Assembly: GCF_963664915.1 (NCBI RefSeq)
Contig: NZ_OY761810.1
Coordinates: 2,308,661 to 2,372,660 of the forward strand
DNA length: 64,000 nucleotides
Reading direction: 5' to 3'
DNA from: an uncultured Caproiciproducens sp.
Lineage (GTDB): Bacteria; Bacillota; Clostridia; Oscillospirales; Acutalibacteraceae
Every line of letters begins with the position of its first letter. Position 1 is the first letter of the stretch. The notes under the pieces were generated by a model. That model ran no database searches. It saw nothing but the letters and a program-made list of their open reading frames with translations, and had not been told where the DNA came from. The position numbers and the translations under genes were made by a program. Shown here piece by piece: positions 13,788 through 21,963 of the stretch.

Positions 13788-13945
13788 TGAAGATGCAACA
13801 CGATAATAGTTTTCGCACCTCGTTATTAATGGAAACATTTAATAAAACCGTATTACATAAGAATGATCGATTCAGAATACACATTCCTAATGCGCTACCG
13901 AACAGCAGACAGATTCTTTTGGATCTGTCTGTTTCCTTTTTATAA
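13787..13945 (+). CDS. Possible small ORF (52 aa) coupled to the previous one
   Basis: ATG 13787 overlaps the stop of the 51-aa ORF. The frame stays open for 52 codons and ends within the terminator hairpin at 13906-13941. The overlap suggests coupling, but the terminator inside its 3' end and the lack of recognisable homology make it doubtful. Confidence 0.25.
   Translation: MKMQHDNSFRTSLLMETFNKTVLHKNDRFRIHIPNALPNSRQILLDLSVSFL
13906..13941 (+). terminator. Terminator before the TetR gene
   Basis: Stem CAGACAGAT / ATCTGTCTG with 8-base loop, followed by TTTCCTTTTT. Confidence 0.75.
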
Positions 13946-13962
13946 AGAATCGAAATTTGCAC

Positions 13963-13991
13963 TTGACAATAAGCGAACGATCGTTTATTAT
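13963..13991 (+). promoter_or_regulatory. TetR gene promoter with internal operator
   Basis: TTGACA (13963-13968), a 17-base spacer and TATTAT (13986-13991). The perfect palindrome AACGATCGTT (13976-13985) sits between the two boxes, an ideal place for autorepression. A related palindrome lies before lon. Confidence 0.75.
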
Positions 13992-14034
13992 AGAATTAAT
14001 CCTTTATTTCAATCAGAAAATTCAGGTGGTGCGT

Positions 14035-14604
14035 ATGAGAAAAAAAGATGACGAAAAACAGAGATGCATTAAGACTGCGGTTGTTGAACTGATTTTAAAA
14101 GAAGGATTTCAAGGTGCATCTATCTCTAAAATAGCGCGGGCGGCCGGTGTATCTCCTGCGACAGTGTATATTTACTATGAAAACAAGGAATCAATGCTAA
14201 GAGACATCTATCAGGAATATGCGGAAGATACTTTTCAATATTTACTTCAGTGTTTAAGTCCTAATATGGAAGGTGAAGAGATTATTGAAGAATTAATTCG
14301 AAATTATTATGCTTATATTGTAGAAAACAAAGAAATTTTTCATTTCATAGAACAATTCAGCACGTGTCCTGCTCTTCAAAGCAATTGTAGCTTTATGAAA
14401 GGACCGGGAAACTTGAATCAGCTTCTGACGGATTTGAAAAGGAGACAAATTTTCAATGATTATAACAATGATAATTTGTATGCCATTCTGTTTTCCCCGG
14501 TGAAAACAATTGCCGTAAAGAGCTGTGATTCAGAAGATATTGCAATGGAACGTTTGGATGAACTAATTGCAATTATTCAGAAAGCACTGATTAGAGGTTA
14601 TTAG
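14035..14604 (+). CDS. TetR/AcrR family transcriptional regulator
   Basis: A 189-residue regulator from ATG 14035 (AGGTGG about 5 bases upstream). The N-terminal helix-turn-helix reads ISKIARAAGVSPATVYIYY, and the C-terminal ligand-binding half is divergent. The frame is open upstream, but that start would lie before the promoter -10 box. It faces the same way as lon, 114 bp upstream. Palindromes in both promoters differ at few positions, so I infer that it represses itself and lon. The inducer is unknown. Confidence 0.9.
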   Translation: MRKKDDEKQRCIKTAVVELILKEGFQGASISKIARAAGVSPATVYIYYENKESMLRDIYQEYAEDTFQYLLQCLSPNMEGEEIIEELIRNYYAYIVENKEIFHFIEQFSTCPALQSNCSFMKGPGNLNQLLTDLKRRQIFNDYNNDNLYAILFSPVKTIAVKSCDSEDIAMERLDELIAIIQKALIRGY

Positions 14605-14682
14605 AATTCAAGCGTAAATCCTCCCTTTTTTATTCGTTCACTGTGGGTAGAATTGAGGATTATTTCTACAAAAAATTATAAA

Positions 14683-14694
14683 CGAATGTTCATT
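14683..14694 (+). promoter_or_regulatory. Candidate TetR operator upstream of lon
   Basis: CGAATGTTCATT matches CGAACGATCGTT of the TetR promoter at 9 of 12 positions and keeps two-fold symmetry (AATG..CATT). It lies 24 bases before the lon start codon. Confidence 0.5.
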
Positions 14695-14718
14695 AATGAA
14701 TGAGGAAAGGATTATTTT

Positions 14719-17070
14719 ATGATATTACCAATTGAAGATCTCGTATTATTACCGGGCATGACCTATCCATTGGGATTCAGTCGGTTAAGCGAAGAAGAAT
14801 TGTCTGCACTGCAGGATAAACAAGAGGAAATTACAGCACTGCCGTTGAAGTATCAACGGGACAGACAGGAGCTTCAAGCGGATGACTTCTATAAAATAGG
14901 AGTCGCGATTCAGGTCCTGGATGTAGTTTCAAGCGAAAAAGGCTATTTGATCAAGGTGAAAGCCTTAACCCGAGTGGAAGTATCCGATATGAAGATTGAT
15001 GAAAAAATCATAACGGGAAAAACCACTGCAATGCCGGAAGTAATTGATTTAAATGAAAACAGTCAGAAAGAGATGGCGAAGTATATCCAGAATATATCCC
15101 ACCAAATCGGATCGAATTTCAGAAACTCCGACGGTCTTATGAAGACCATTGATGAAATAAAAGATCTGAATGTTCTGATCGGATATATCTGCCAGTTTCT
15201 TCCTTTCTCAAAACAGGAAAAATATACCCTTATGGAGACCTCTTCTCTGAAGGATCGCGGTCTGGCTTTTATCGATTATTTTCTGCACTATAAAGAAGAA
15301 ATACAGCTGCAAATCGAGATGACCGAGCGTTTCTCAGAAAAAGCAAATAAAAATTACCGTGAAGCCGTATTGCGTGAGCAGCTGCATGCAATTCAGCAGG
15401 AACTGAATGAAGGAAAACCGGATTCAGCCAAGAAAGGAAAGGATTACAAAACACGTATTGAAAATGCGCATATGCCGGACGAGGTGCAGTCAGCCGCACT
15501 GGAAGAATTAAGCAAGCTGGAAAGCCAAAATCCTGCGAGTGCGGATTATAATGTGATTCAAAATTATCTGGATCTGCTTGTGGAATTGCCATGGGAAATG
15601 AAAGAGGAGACACCCGTGGATATCAGAGAAGCACGCCGCGTTTTGGATGAGCAGCATTACGGCCTTGAAAAAGTAAAAGACCGCATTATACAGCAGCTTG
15701 CGGTAATGCAGCTGAAAAAGGATAAACAGGGATCCATCCTGCTGCTTGTGGGGCCTCCAGGAACAGGGAAAACCAGTTTGGGACGGAGCATCGCCGAAGC
15801 ACTGGGCAGGAAATACATCCGGCTGAGCCTTGGCGGGATTCGCGACGAGGCTGAGATCCGAGGCCATCGCAGGACCTATATCGGCGCAATGCCGGGGCGT
15901 ATCATTCAGAGCATCAAAAAGGCCGGTACAATGAATCCGGTTATGGTTTTAGATGAAGTCGATAAACTGATGACCGGCTATAACGGCGATCCGGCGAGCG
16001 CTTTGCTGGAGGTTCTTGATCCGGAGCAAAACAATACTTTTACGGATCATTATCTTGACCTTCCTTACAATTTATCCAATGTATTTTTTATAGCAACCGC
16101 AAACTCTCTAGAAACAATCCCGGGGCCTTTGTTGGACCGTATGGAAGTCATCCAGCTTTCAAGCTACACTTCCAGTGAGAAGTTCCATATTGGGAAAAAT
16201 CACTTAATGAAGGAAGCGCTTGAGGAGCATGGCTTAACGGAGAAAGATGTCCGGATCAGCGATGAAGCACTCAAAAAAATGATTGCCGACTATACTATGG
16301 AGGCCGGTGTCAGGGGCCTGAAAAAGAAACTGGATTCTATTGCGAGAAAAGCGGCCGAAAAAATTGTTCTTGGGGATGTCGAAAGGCCATATGCCGTTGA
16401 GGCGGATGCTCTGGAGGAAATCCTTGGGAGCAAGCTATCAAGACATGATGTTGCTCAGGAGATGAATCCTCCCGGGGTTGTCACAGGGCTGGCATGGACG
16501 CAGGTAGGCGGTGAAATTCTGTTTATTGAAGCGACGGAAATGCCCGGTAACGATCAGATTATCCTGACGGGGCAGTTGGGCGACGTCATGAAAGAGTCCG
16601 CGAGGATCTCGCTCAGCCTGTTAAAATCCCGTCTGCCAATGAATGCAATTCAGTTCAAAGAAAAGGATATACATATCCATGTGCCCTCCGGGGCCGTTCC
16701 AAAGGATGGCCCGTCGGCGGGGATTACGCTCTTTACCGCTCTTGCCTCTTTGGTGACAGGGATTAAAGTCGATTCCAAACTTGCCATGACGGGAGAAATT
16801 ACGTTAAGGGGAAGTGTTCTTCCGATCGGCGGTCTGAAAGAGAAGCTGTTTGCCGCAGAACGTGCGGGTATTACAAAAGCATTGATTCCTAAAGATAACG
16901 TTGAGGACCTGAAAGATATTCCCGACGAAGTGAAAAATAAGATTCAAATCGTTGCTGTGGAAACCATAGAGGATGTCTTGCGGGAAGCGCTTGGAATTGC
17001 TTTGCCCAAGATGGAACATGTTTTCGCGGAACCCCGATTTTTTACAAGGCTGAAAGAACAGCCGCAATAA
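14719..17070 (+). CDS. lon: ATP-dependent protease Lon
   Basis: AAA+ serine protease that degrades damaged and regulatory proteins in the cytoplasm. The 783 residues comprise a LON N-terminal domain, a Walker A motif GPPGTGKT at 345-352, Walker B (VMVLDEVDKL) and the protease domain with Ser666 (PKDGPSAG) and Lys707 (GGLKEK) as the catalytic dyad. GAGGAAAGG precedes ATG 14719. Unlike common heat-shock arrangements, a TetR gene lies directly upstream with a matching operator, and I see no CIRCE element. A terminator follows. Confidence 0.97.
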   Translation: MILPIEDLVLLPGMTYPLGFSRLSEEELSALQDKQEEITALPLKYQRDRQELQADDFYKIGVAIQVLDVVSSEKGYLIKVKALTRVEVSDMKIDEKIITGKTTAMPEVIDLNENSQKEMAKYIQNISHQIGSNFRNSDGLMKTIDEIKDLNVLIGYICQFLPFSKQEKYTLMETSSLKDRGLAFIDYFLHYKEEIQLQIEMTERFSEKANKNYREAVLREQLHAIQQELNEGKPDSAKKGKDYKTRIENAHMPDEVQSAALEELSKLESQNPASADYNVIQNYLDLLVELPWEMKEETPVDIREARRVLDEQHYGLEKVKDRIIQQLAVMQLKKDKQGSILLLVGPPGTGKTSLGRSIAEALGRKYIRLSLGGIRDEAEIRGHRRTYIGAMPGRIIQSIKKAGTMNPVMVLDEVDKLMTGYNGDPASALLEVLDPEQNNTFTDHYLDLPYNLSNVFFIATANSLETIPGPLLDRMEVIQLSSYTSSEKFHIGKNHLMKEALEEHGLTEKDVRISDEALKKMIADYTMEAGVRGLKKKLDSIARKAAEKIVLGDVERPYAVEADALEEILGSKLSRHDVAQEMNPPGVVTGLAWTQVGGEILFIEATEMPGNDQIILTGQLGDVMKESARISLSLLKSRLPMNAIQFKEKDIHIHVPSGAVPKDGPSAGITLFTALASLVTGIKVDSKLAMTGEITLRGSVLPIGGLKEKLFAAERAGITKALIPKDNVEDLKDIPDEVKNKIQIVAVETIEDVLREALGIALPKMEHVFAEPRFFTRLKEQPQ

Positions 17071-17162
17071 ACCAAAATTGATATAGCATACGACTGTCAA
17101 ATGACATAGAGAGCCTGGTTAATCGACAGATGCACTTTTAACAAAGCAGGCAATACAAAACA

Positions 17163-17197
17163 AAGCTCATACCAGTGTTATCTGGTATGAGCTTTTC
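17163..17197. terminator. Terminator between lon and iscU
   Basis: A 13-bp perfect stem (17163-17175 with 17182-17194) between convergent genes. Confidence 0.88.
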
Positions 17198-17217
17198 TTG
17201 CTTTGCTTTGAATGTTC

Positions 17218-17652
17218 TTAGTGAAGGTCACAGGCACAGGATTCACACTCCGGAATTTCACCGACGAGCGGTGCAGGGTCAATCCCCTTCTTTGTATAAT
17301 AATCTGAAACAGCGGCTTTAATCGCCTGTTCGGCCAAAACGGAACAATGTACTTTCACCGCCGGCAATCCGTCCAGCGCTTCCATTACCGCTTTGTTCGT
17401 GAGCTTTAAAGCGTCCTCGATTTTTTTGCCCTTGATCAGTTCGGTCGCCATGGAGCTGGTTGCGATTGCGGCACCGCAGCCAAAGGTTTTAAACTTCACG
17501 TCCGTAATAATATCGCCGTCAACCTTAATATACATTCTCATAATATCTCCGCATTTCGGGTTGCCGACTTCGCCGACGCCGCTTGCGTCCGGAATTTCAC
17601 CAACATTGCGCGGATTAGCAAAGTGATCCATTACTTTTTCACTGTATGCCAT
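17218..17652 (-). CDS. iscU: Iron-sulfur cluster scaffold protein NifU/IscU-like
   Basis: Scaffold on which Fe-S clusters are assembled with sulfur from IscS. The three ligand cysteines are Cys34 (PKCGD), Cys59 (FGCGAA) and Cys103 (VHCSVLAEQA) in 144 residues. The C-terminal CESCACDLH tail adds three cysteines beyond the core. It follows iscS by 27 bases in the same direction, as is usual in Clostridia. Many neighbouring products (hydrogenases) need Fe-S clusters. Confidence 0.95.
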   Translation of the reverse strand: MAYSEKVMDHFANPRNVGEIPDASGVGEVGNPKCGDIMRMYIKVDGDIITDVKFKTFGCGAAIATSSMATELIKGKKIEDALKLTNKAVMEALDGLPAVKVHCSVLAEQAIKAAVSDYYTKKGIDPAPLVGEIPECESCACDLH

Positions 17653-17679
17653 AATGATTACCTCTCTTATATCGTAAAA

Positions 17680-18882
17680 TCAAAAAATATTTTGTGAATA
17701 CTTTTTCTGTCCCGAAATAATTTCTTCCCAGAGCGGGGACATGGAACGAAGGCGCTCAACAATCTTTGGAAGGACTTCAAGAATATAGTCAACGTCTTCC
17801 TCAGTGTTCTGTTCGCTGAAAGTGATTCTTAGGGAACCGTGGGCAATTTCATGGGGAAGACCGATTGCAAGCAGCACGTGGCTCGGGTCGAGGGAACCGG
17901 AGGTGCAGGCGGAACCGGAAGAAGCGCAGATGCCCTTCAGGTCAAGGCTCAACAGAAGCGATTCGCCTTCAATGCCTTCAAAGCACATGTTAATGTTGCC
18001 CGGCAGACGTTTTACCCGGTCGCCGTTTATACGGGAACGGTCAATTTTCAGTGCTTCGTCGATCAGCCTGTCCCGCATCTTTGTCAGACGTTTCGCACGT
18101 TCATCAATGTTTGCACAGGCTTCCTTCAGCGCAACACTCAGTCCGACGATTGAGGCGACGTTTTCCGTGCCGGCTCTGCGTCCTCGTTCCTGCGCGCCGC
18201 CGTCGATGAGATTCGGCATTTTAATACCGTTGCGGATGTATAGGGCGCCGATACCCTTGGGTGCATGGAATTTATGGCCGGAAAGCGACAGCAAATCAAT
18301 GTTCTGTTCTTTCACATTAATAGGGATGTTGCCCACTGCCTGCACTGCGTCGGTGTGAAAAATGACTCCGTGCTTTTTGCAGATCGCGCCGATTTCGGGA
18401 ATTGGCTGAATGGTGCCGATTTCATTGTTCGCGTACATAATGGAAACAATCGCGGTATCCTCGCGGATGGCCGCTTCAAGTTCATCTGTTCTTACAAGCC
18501 CGTCACTGTGGACATCAAGATATGTTACCTCAAAGCCTTCTTTTTCAAGCGCTTCACATGAATGTAGAATGGCGTGATGCTCAAATTTTGAAGTGATGAT
18601 ATGTTTTTTACCTTTTTTGGCCTGCTCGTGGGCTACGCCCTTCAGTGCCCAGTTGTCACCTTCACTTCCGCCGGAAGTGAAAAACAGTTCATTCGGCAAG
18701 GCGCCGAGGCAGTCGGCAACGGTTTCGCGTGCTAATTCAAGCGGCCTTTTCGCGTCTCTGCCGACAGAATAAAGGCTGGAAGGATTGCCATAATATTGCG
18801 TGTAAAAGGGTTCCATCGCTTCTAAAACTGATTTTGAAACGGGAGTGGTAGCGGCATTATCCGCATAAATAAAACGTGCCAT
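17680..18882 (-). CDS. iscS: Cysteine desulfurase NifS/IscS-like
   Basis: PLP-dependent enzyme that moves sulfur from cysteine to the scaffold protein. Of its 400 residues, Lys204 in SGHKFH is the predicted PLP Schiff-base residue and Cys326 in SSGSAC the persulfide carrier on the group I loop. AAAGGTG precedes ATG 18882. First gene of the iscS-iscU operon; no iscR gene is adjacent, although the promoter carries an inverted repeat that could be an operator. Confidence 0.96.
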   Translation of the reverse strand: MARFIYADNAATTPVSKSVLEAMEPFYTQYYGNPSSLYSVGRDAKRPLELARETVADCLGALPNELFFTSGGSEGDNWALKGVAHEQAKKGKKHIITSKFEHHAILHSCEALEKEGFEVTYLDVHSDGLVRTDELEAAIREDTAIVSIMYANNEIGTIQPIPEIGAICKKHGVIFHTDAVQAVGNIPINVKEQNIDLLSLSGHKFHAPKGIGALYIRNGIKMPNLIDGGAQERGRRAGTENVASIVGLSVALKEACANIDERAKRLTKMRDRLIDEALKIDRSRINGDRVKRLPGNINMCFEGIEGESLLLSLDLKGICASSGSACTSGSLDPSHVLLAIGLPHEIAHGSLRITFSEQNTEEDVDYILEVLPKIVERLRSMSPLWEEIISGQKKYSQNIF

Positions 18883-18935
18883 GTTATCACCTTTACTTTA
18901 TATATTATCAAATACGTAGGAGAACTGCTTTGTAT

Positions 18936-18964
18936 AATATACACCATTTTGGTATATGTTTCAA
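18936..18964 (-). promoter_or_regulatory. Predicted iscS promoter with inverted repeat
   Basis: On the minus strand, TTGAAA (18964-18959), a 17-base spacer and TATATT (18941-18936). An imperfect palindrome, TACACC-N5-GGTATA (18940-18956), lies between the boxes and may be a repressor site such as an Rrf2-type regulator would use. Confidence 0.5.
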
Positions 18965-18978
18965 TAGTCTAACGGCCA

Positions 18979-19416
18979 TTATTTAAATTTTTCTATAGCG
19001 GCAACGGCAAGCCTGTCGCAGCGCTCATTTTCAGGGTGGCCCGCGTGTCCCTTTACCCATTGGACTGTTACACTGTGCTTATCTAAAAGTGCAAGCAGCG
19101 CTTCCCATAAATCCACATTTAAAGCAGGTTTTTTATCGGATTTGCGCCAATTGTTTTTCTGCCAGCCTTTTGCCCATCCTTTGGTTATCGCGTCGCAGAC
19201 ATATTTGGAATCACTGAATAGAAGCACTTCGCAGGGCTCTTTTAAAAGGCGAAGCGCCTCGATGACTCCGCTTAGTTCCATGCGGTTGTTGGTTGTGTCG
19301 GCTGCGCCTCCGCTGATTTCTTTCACAGTGCCGTTGTAACGCAGCACGGCACCCCAGCCGCCGGGACCCGGGTTTCCGCTGCACGCGCCGTCGGTGTATA
19401 TTTCAATTCTCTTCAT
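18979..19416 (-). CDS. rnhA: Ribonuclease HI
   Basis: Degrades the RNA strand of RNA-DNA hybrids. The 145 residues from ATG 19416 hold the four acidic residues in order: [25 protein letters not shown] and [15 protein letters not shown] lies 8 bases upstream of that ATG; an upstream in-frame ATG would overlap it. Transcribed from its own promoter, tail-to-head with iscS. Confidence 0.94.
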   Translation of the reverse strand: MKRIEIYTDGACSGNPGPGGWGAVLRYNGTVKEISGGAADTTNNRMELSGVIEALRLLKEPCEVLLFSDSKYVCDAITKGWAKGWQKNNWRKSDKKPALNVDLWEALLALLDKHSVTVQWVKGHAGHPENERCDRLAVAAIEKFK

Positions 19417-19454
19417 TTTAATCATCCTTAGTTTAACCAATATTTATTTATTTC

Positions 19455-19483
19455 ATTATAACATATCGACTTTATACAAACAA
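19455..19483 (-). promoter_or_regulatory. Predicted rnhA promoter
   Basis: On the minus strand, TTGTTT (19483-19478), a 17-base spacer and TATAAT (19460-19455). Confidence 0.6.
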
Positions 19484-19551
19484 TGTTAGCAAAAGGTTTA
19501 GCGCCTTCTTTTTTGGCTATAATATAATTTACCGAGTGCTGGCGCAATAGC

Positions 19552-19580
19552 TTGACAGCAATTACGAATCAAGGTACAAT
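19552..19580 (+). promoter_or_regulatory. Predicted rnjA promoter
   Basis: TTGACA (19552-19557), a 17-base spacer and TACAAT (19575-19580). It implies a start near 19587 and a leader of about 215 bases. Confidence 0.75.
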
Positions 19581-19586
19581 TATATA

Positions 19587-19802
19587 GATATTTGTGTCCG
19601 GATTTATTTTTAATACTGCATTATATTTAGACATTAAATATATTTGAAACCGCATGTATTTGCGGCAGAACCACCATCTTTTACAGCTGCCCGCGCAGTG
19701 TGGAAGATGCACAAATCAACAAGGGATACGCCATGCCCGCCTAGGCACCGTTTGCCGGCGGACTCTATTGGTTGCACCCTAATTAACAATGGAGGTTATT
19801 TC
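19587..19802 (+). other. Long 5' leader of rnjA
   Basis: About 215 bases between the predicted start of transcription and the GTG codon. A CCGCA/TGCGG hairpin lies near 19650-19664 and more pairing is possible in 19670-19790. The rnjA frame happens to be open through most of it, but the initiation signals favour 19803. I cannot match it to a known riboswitch. Confidence 0.45.
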
Positions 19803-21941
19803 GTGACTGAAAAAAATCAAACAAATTCAGCGGAGCTCAAGGAGCCCGCGGATCCGCGCATTGACGCTGTGAACGAGGGACGCTCTTCTCTTTATCAAAA
19901 GGTAGTGCCGCCGCAAAGACCAGCGCACAGATCGGAGCCGGCCGTGAAGAGCAGAACACAGAAACCTGCGGATCAAATCATTGGCGGAGACGCCGTGCCG
20001 ATGAAAGAATCAATTCAACCTGCTCAGACAACCCAGCCGACCCAGTCAGCAGCCCAGCCGGCTCAGGAAACGGCTCAACCGGCGCAGCTTAACCGACCAA
20101 GGCGGCCGAGGCGTCAGCCGCAGAAACAGGTGCAGGCTCAGTCAAAGGCACCGCAGGTGCTTGCACAGCCCACTCAGCCGAAAGCGGCACAGTCACCATT
20201 AGCGCAGCAGCTAAAGCCGGCACAGCCAAAAAAACAGACAAGTCAGCGTCCGCAAAGCAGACGGGGCAAAGGCAGCCAGCAAAAGCCGTCCATTAAAGTG
20301 TATTTTCTCGGCGGATTAAACGAGATCGGGAAAAATTTTACGCTGTATGAATGTGAAGATGATATGATCATCGTTGACTGCGGCATGGCGTTTCCGACCG
20401 ACGATATGCTCGGTGTGGATTTGGTGCTGCCTGATTTTACGTTTGTTGAGCGCAACGTGGATAAAATCCGCGGGGTGTTTTTAACACATGGTCACGAGGA
20501 TCATATTGGAGCGATACCATATCTCTTAAAGAAAATGAATCCGCCTATTTACGGTACCCCCTTGACCCTTGGCCTTGTTGGCGGAAAGCTGAAGGAGCAC
20601 GGTTTACTGAATAAAGCGAAATTAAATGTTGTACATCCCGGCGAGCGTGTGAAGAGTGGGTGTATGGAAGTGGAATTCATTCATGTTAACCATTCAATCC
20701 CGGATGCCGTTAGTTTTGCGATCCATTCGCCGGCGGGTACGGTGATTCAAACCGGTGACTTTAAAATTGACTGTACTCCTACTCAGGGGGAAATGATTGA
20801 CCTTTGCCGTTTTGGTGAACTGGGAACACAGGGCGTTTTAGCCCTCCTTGCTGATTCCACTAATGTGGAGCGCCCGGGTTACACGATGACGGAGAGCAAG
20901 ATAAACGACTCCTTTGAACGGCTCTTTATGCGAGCGGAAAAAAACAGGATTATCATTGCAACCTTTGCTTCCAATATCAGCCGTGTTCAGCAGATCATTA
21001 ACTGCGCGGTCAAATACGGGCGCAAGGTTGCTCTTTCAGGGCGCAGCATGCTCAACGTGATGGGAATCGGCGTGGAGCTGGGGTATCTTGATGTGCCTGA
21101 AGGTGTATTAATCGACATTGATTTAATCAAACGATATCCAAAGGAGAAAATTGTTTTAGTGACTACGGGCAGTCAGGGCGAGCCGATGAGCGCTTTGACC
21201 CGCATGGCCTTTGCGGATCACCGCAAGGTGGAAGTAGGCCCCGGTGATTTTATTATTATTTCGGCGCGCCCGATTCCGGGAAATGAAAAGTCCGTCGGTA
21301 CGGTCATTAATGAACTGATGAAGCGTGGCTGTGAGGTTGTGTACGAGTCCATGTACGAAGTGCATGTTTCCGGCCACGCATGCCAGGAAGAATTAAAGCT
21401 GATGCAGGGCATTACAAGACCAAAATATTTTATTCCTGTTCACGGCGAGCAAAAGATGCTGCGCAAACACGCGGGGCTGGCTTATGCCATGGGCAAAAAT
21501 CCTGCCGATGTGTTTATTGGTGATATCGGGGATGTTCTGGAACTAAACCAGGATTACATGAAGAAGCTTGCTTCCGTACCAGCCGGCAGAGTGCTGGTGG
21601 ACGGTCTTGGCGTCGGTGACGTGGGCAGCATCGTGCTCCGTGACCGTAAACATCTTGCCGAGGATGGCCTGATTGTAGTGGTCTGCACCATTTCTCAGGG
21701 AGACGGACATGTTGTTTCGGGCCCGGATGTTGTTTCGCGTGGTTTTGTTTATGTACGCGAATCCGAGCCGCTGATTGACGAAGCAAAGGAATTAGTCAAT
21801 TCCGTTCTTGAAAATTGTGCTGAAAACAAAATCCATGACTGGGGAACGCTCAAGACAAAAATCAAAGATGAACTTTCCCGTATGCTCTACGACCGTACAA
21901 AACGCAGCCCAATGATTCTTCCGATTATTATGGAAGTCTAA
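19803..21941 (+). CDS. rnjA: Ribonuclease J with long disordered N-terminal extension
   Basis: Metallo-beta-lactamase/beta-CASP endo- and 5' exoribonuclease used in mRNA decay and rRNA maturation. GGAGG at 19791-19795 sits 7 bases before GTG 19803, giving 712 residues. The enzyme core starts near residue 163; HGHEDH is at 229-234 and a beta-CASP and C-terminal domain follow. Residues 1-162 are low-complexity, rich in Pro, Gln, Ala and Arg, with QPAQ/QPTQ repeats. Standard RNase J (about 555 aa) lacks this. Basic, disordered extensions in RNases often bind RNA or partners; here that is inference. Confidence 0.95.
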   Translation: MTEKNQTNSAELKEPADPRIDAVNEGRSSLYQKVVPPQRPAHRSEPAVKSRTQKPADQIIGGDAVPMKESIQPAQTTQPTQSAAQPAQETAQPAQLNRPRRPRRQPQKQVQAQSKAPQVLAQPTQPKAAQSPLAQQLKPAQPKKQTSQRPQSRRGKGSQQKPSIKVYFLGGLNEIGKNFTLYECEDDMIIVDCGMAFPTDDMLGVDLVLPDFTFVERNVDKIRGVFLTHGHEDHIGAIPYLLKKMNPPIYGTPLTLGLVGGKLKEHGLLNKAKLNVVHPGERVKSGCMEVEFIHVNHSIPDAVSFAIHSPAGTVIQTGDFKIDCTPTQGEMIDLCRFGELGTQGVLALLADSTNVERPGYTMTESKINDSFERLFMRAEKNRIIIATFASNISRVQQIINCAVKYGRKVALSGRSMLNVMGIGVELGYLDVPEGVLIDIDLIKRYPKEKIVLVTTGSQGEPMSALTRMAFADHRKVEVGPGDFIIISARPIPGNEKSVGTVINELMKRGCEVVYESMYEVHVSGHACQEELKLMQGITRPKYFIPVHGEQKMLRKHAGLAYAMGKNPADVFIGDIGDVLELNQDYMKKLASVPAGRVLVDGLGVGDVGSIVLRDRKHLAEDGLIVVVCTISQGDGHVVSGPDVVSRGFVYVRESEPLIDEAKELVNSVLENCAENKIHDWGTLKTKIKDELSRMLYDRTKRSPMILPIIMEV

Positions 21942-21963
21942 AAGTGCTGAAGGGGTAATCATT

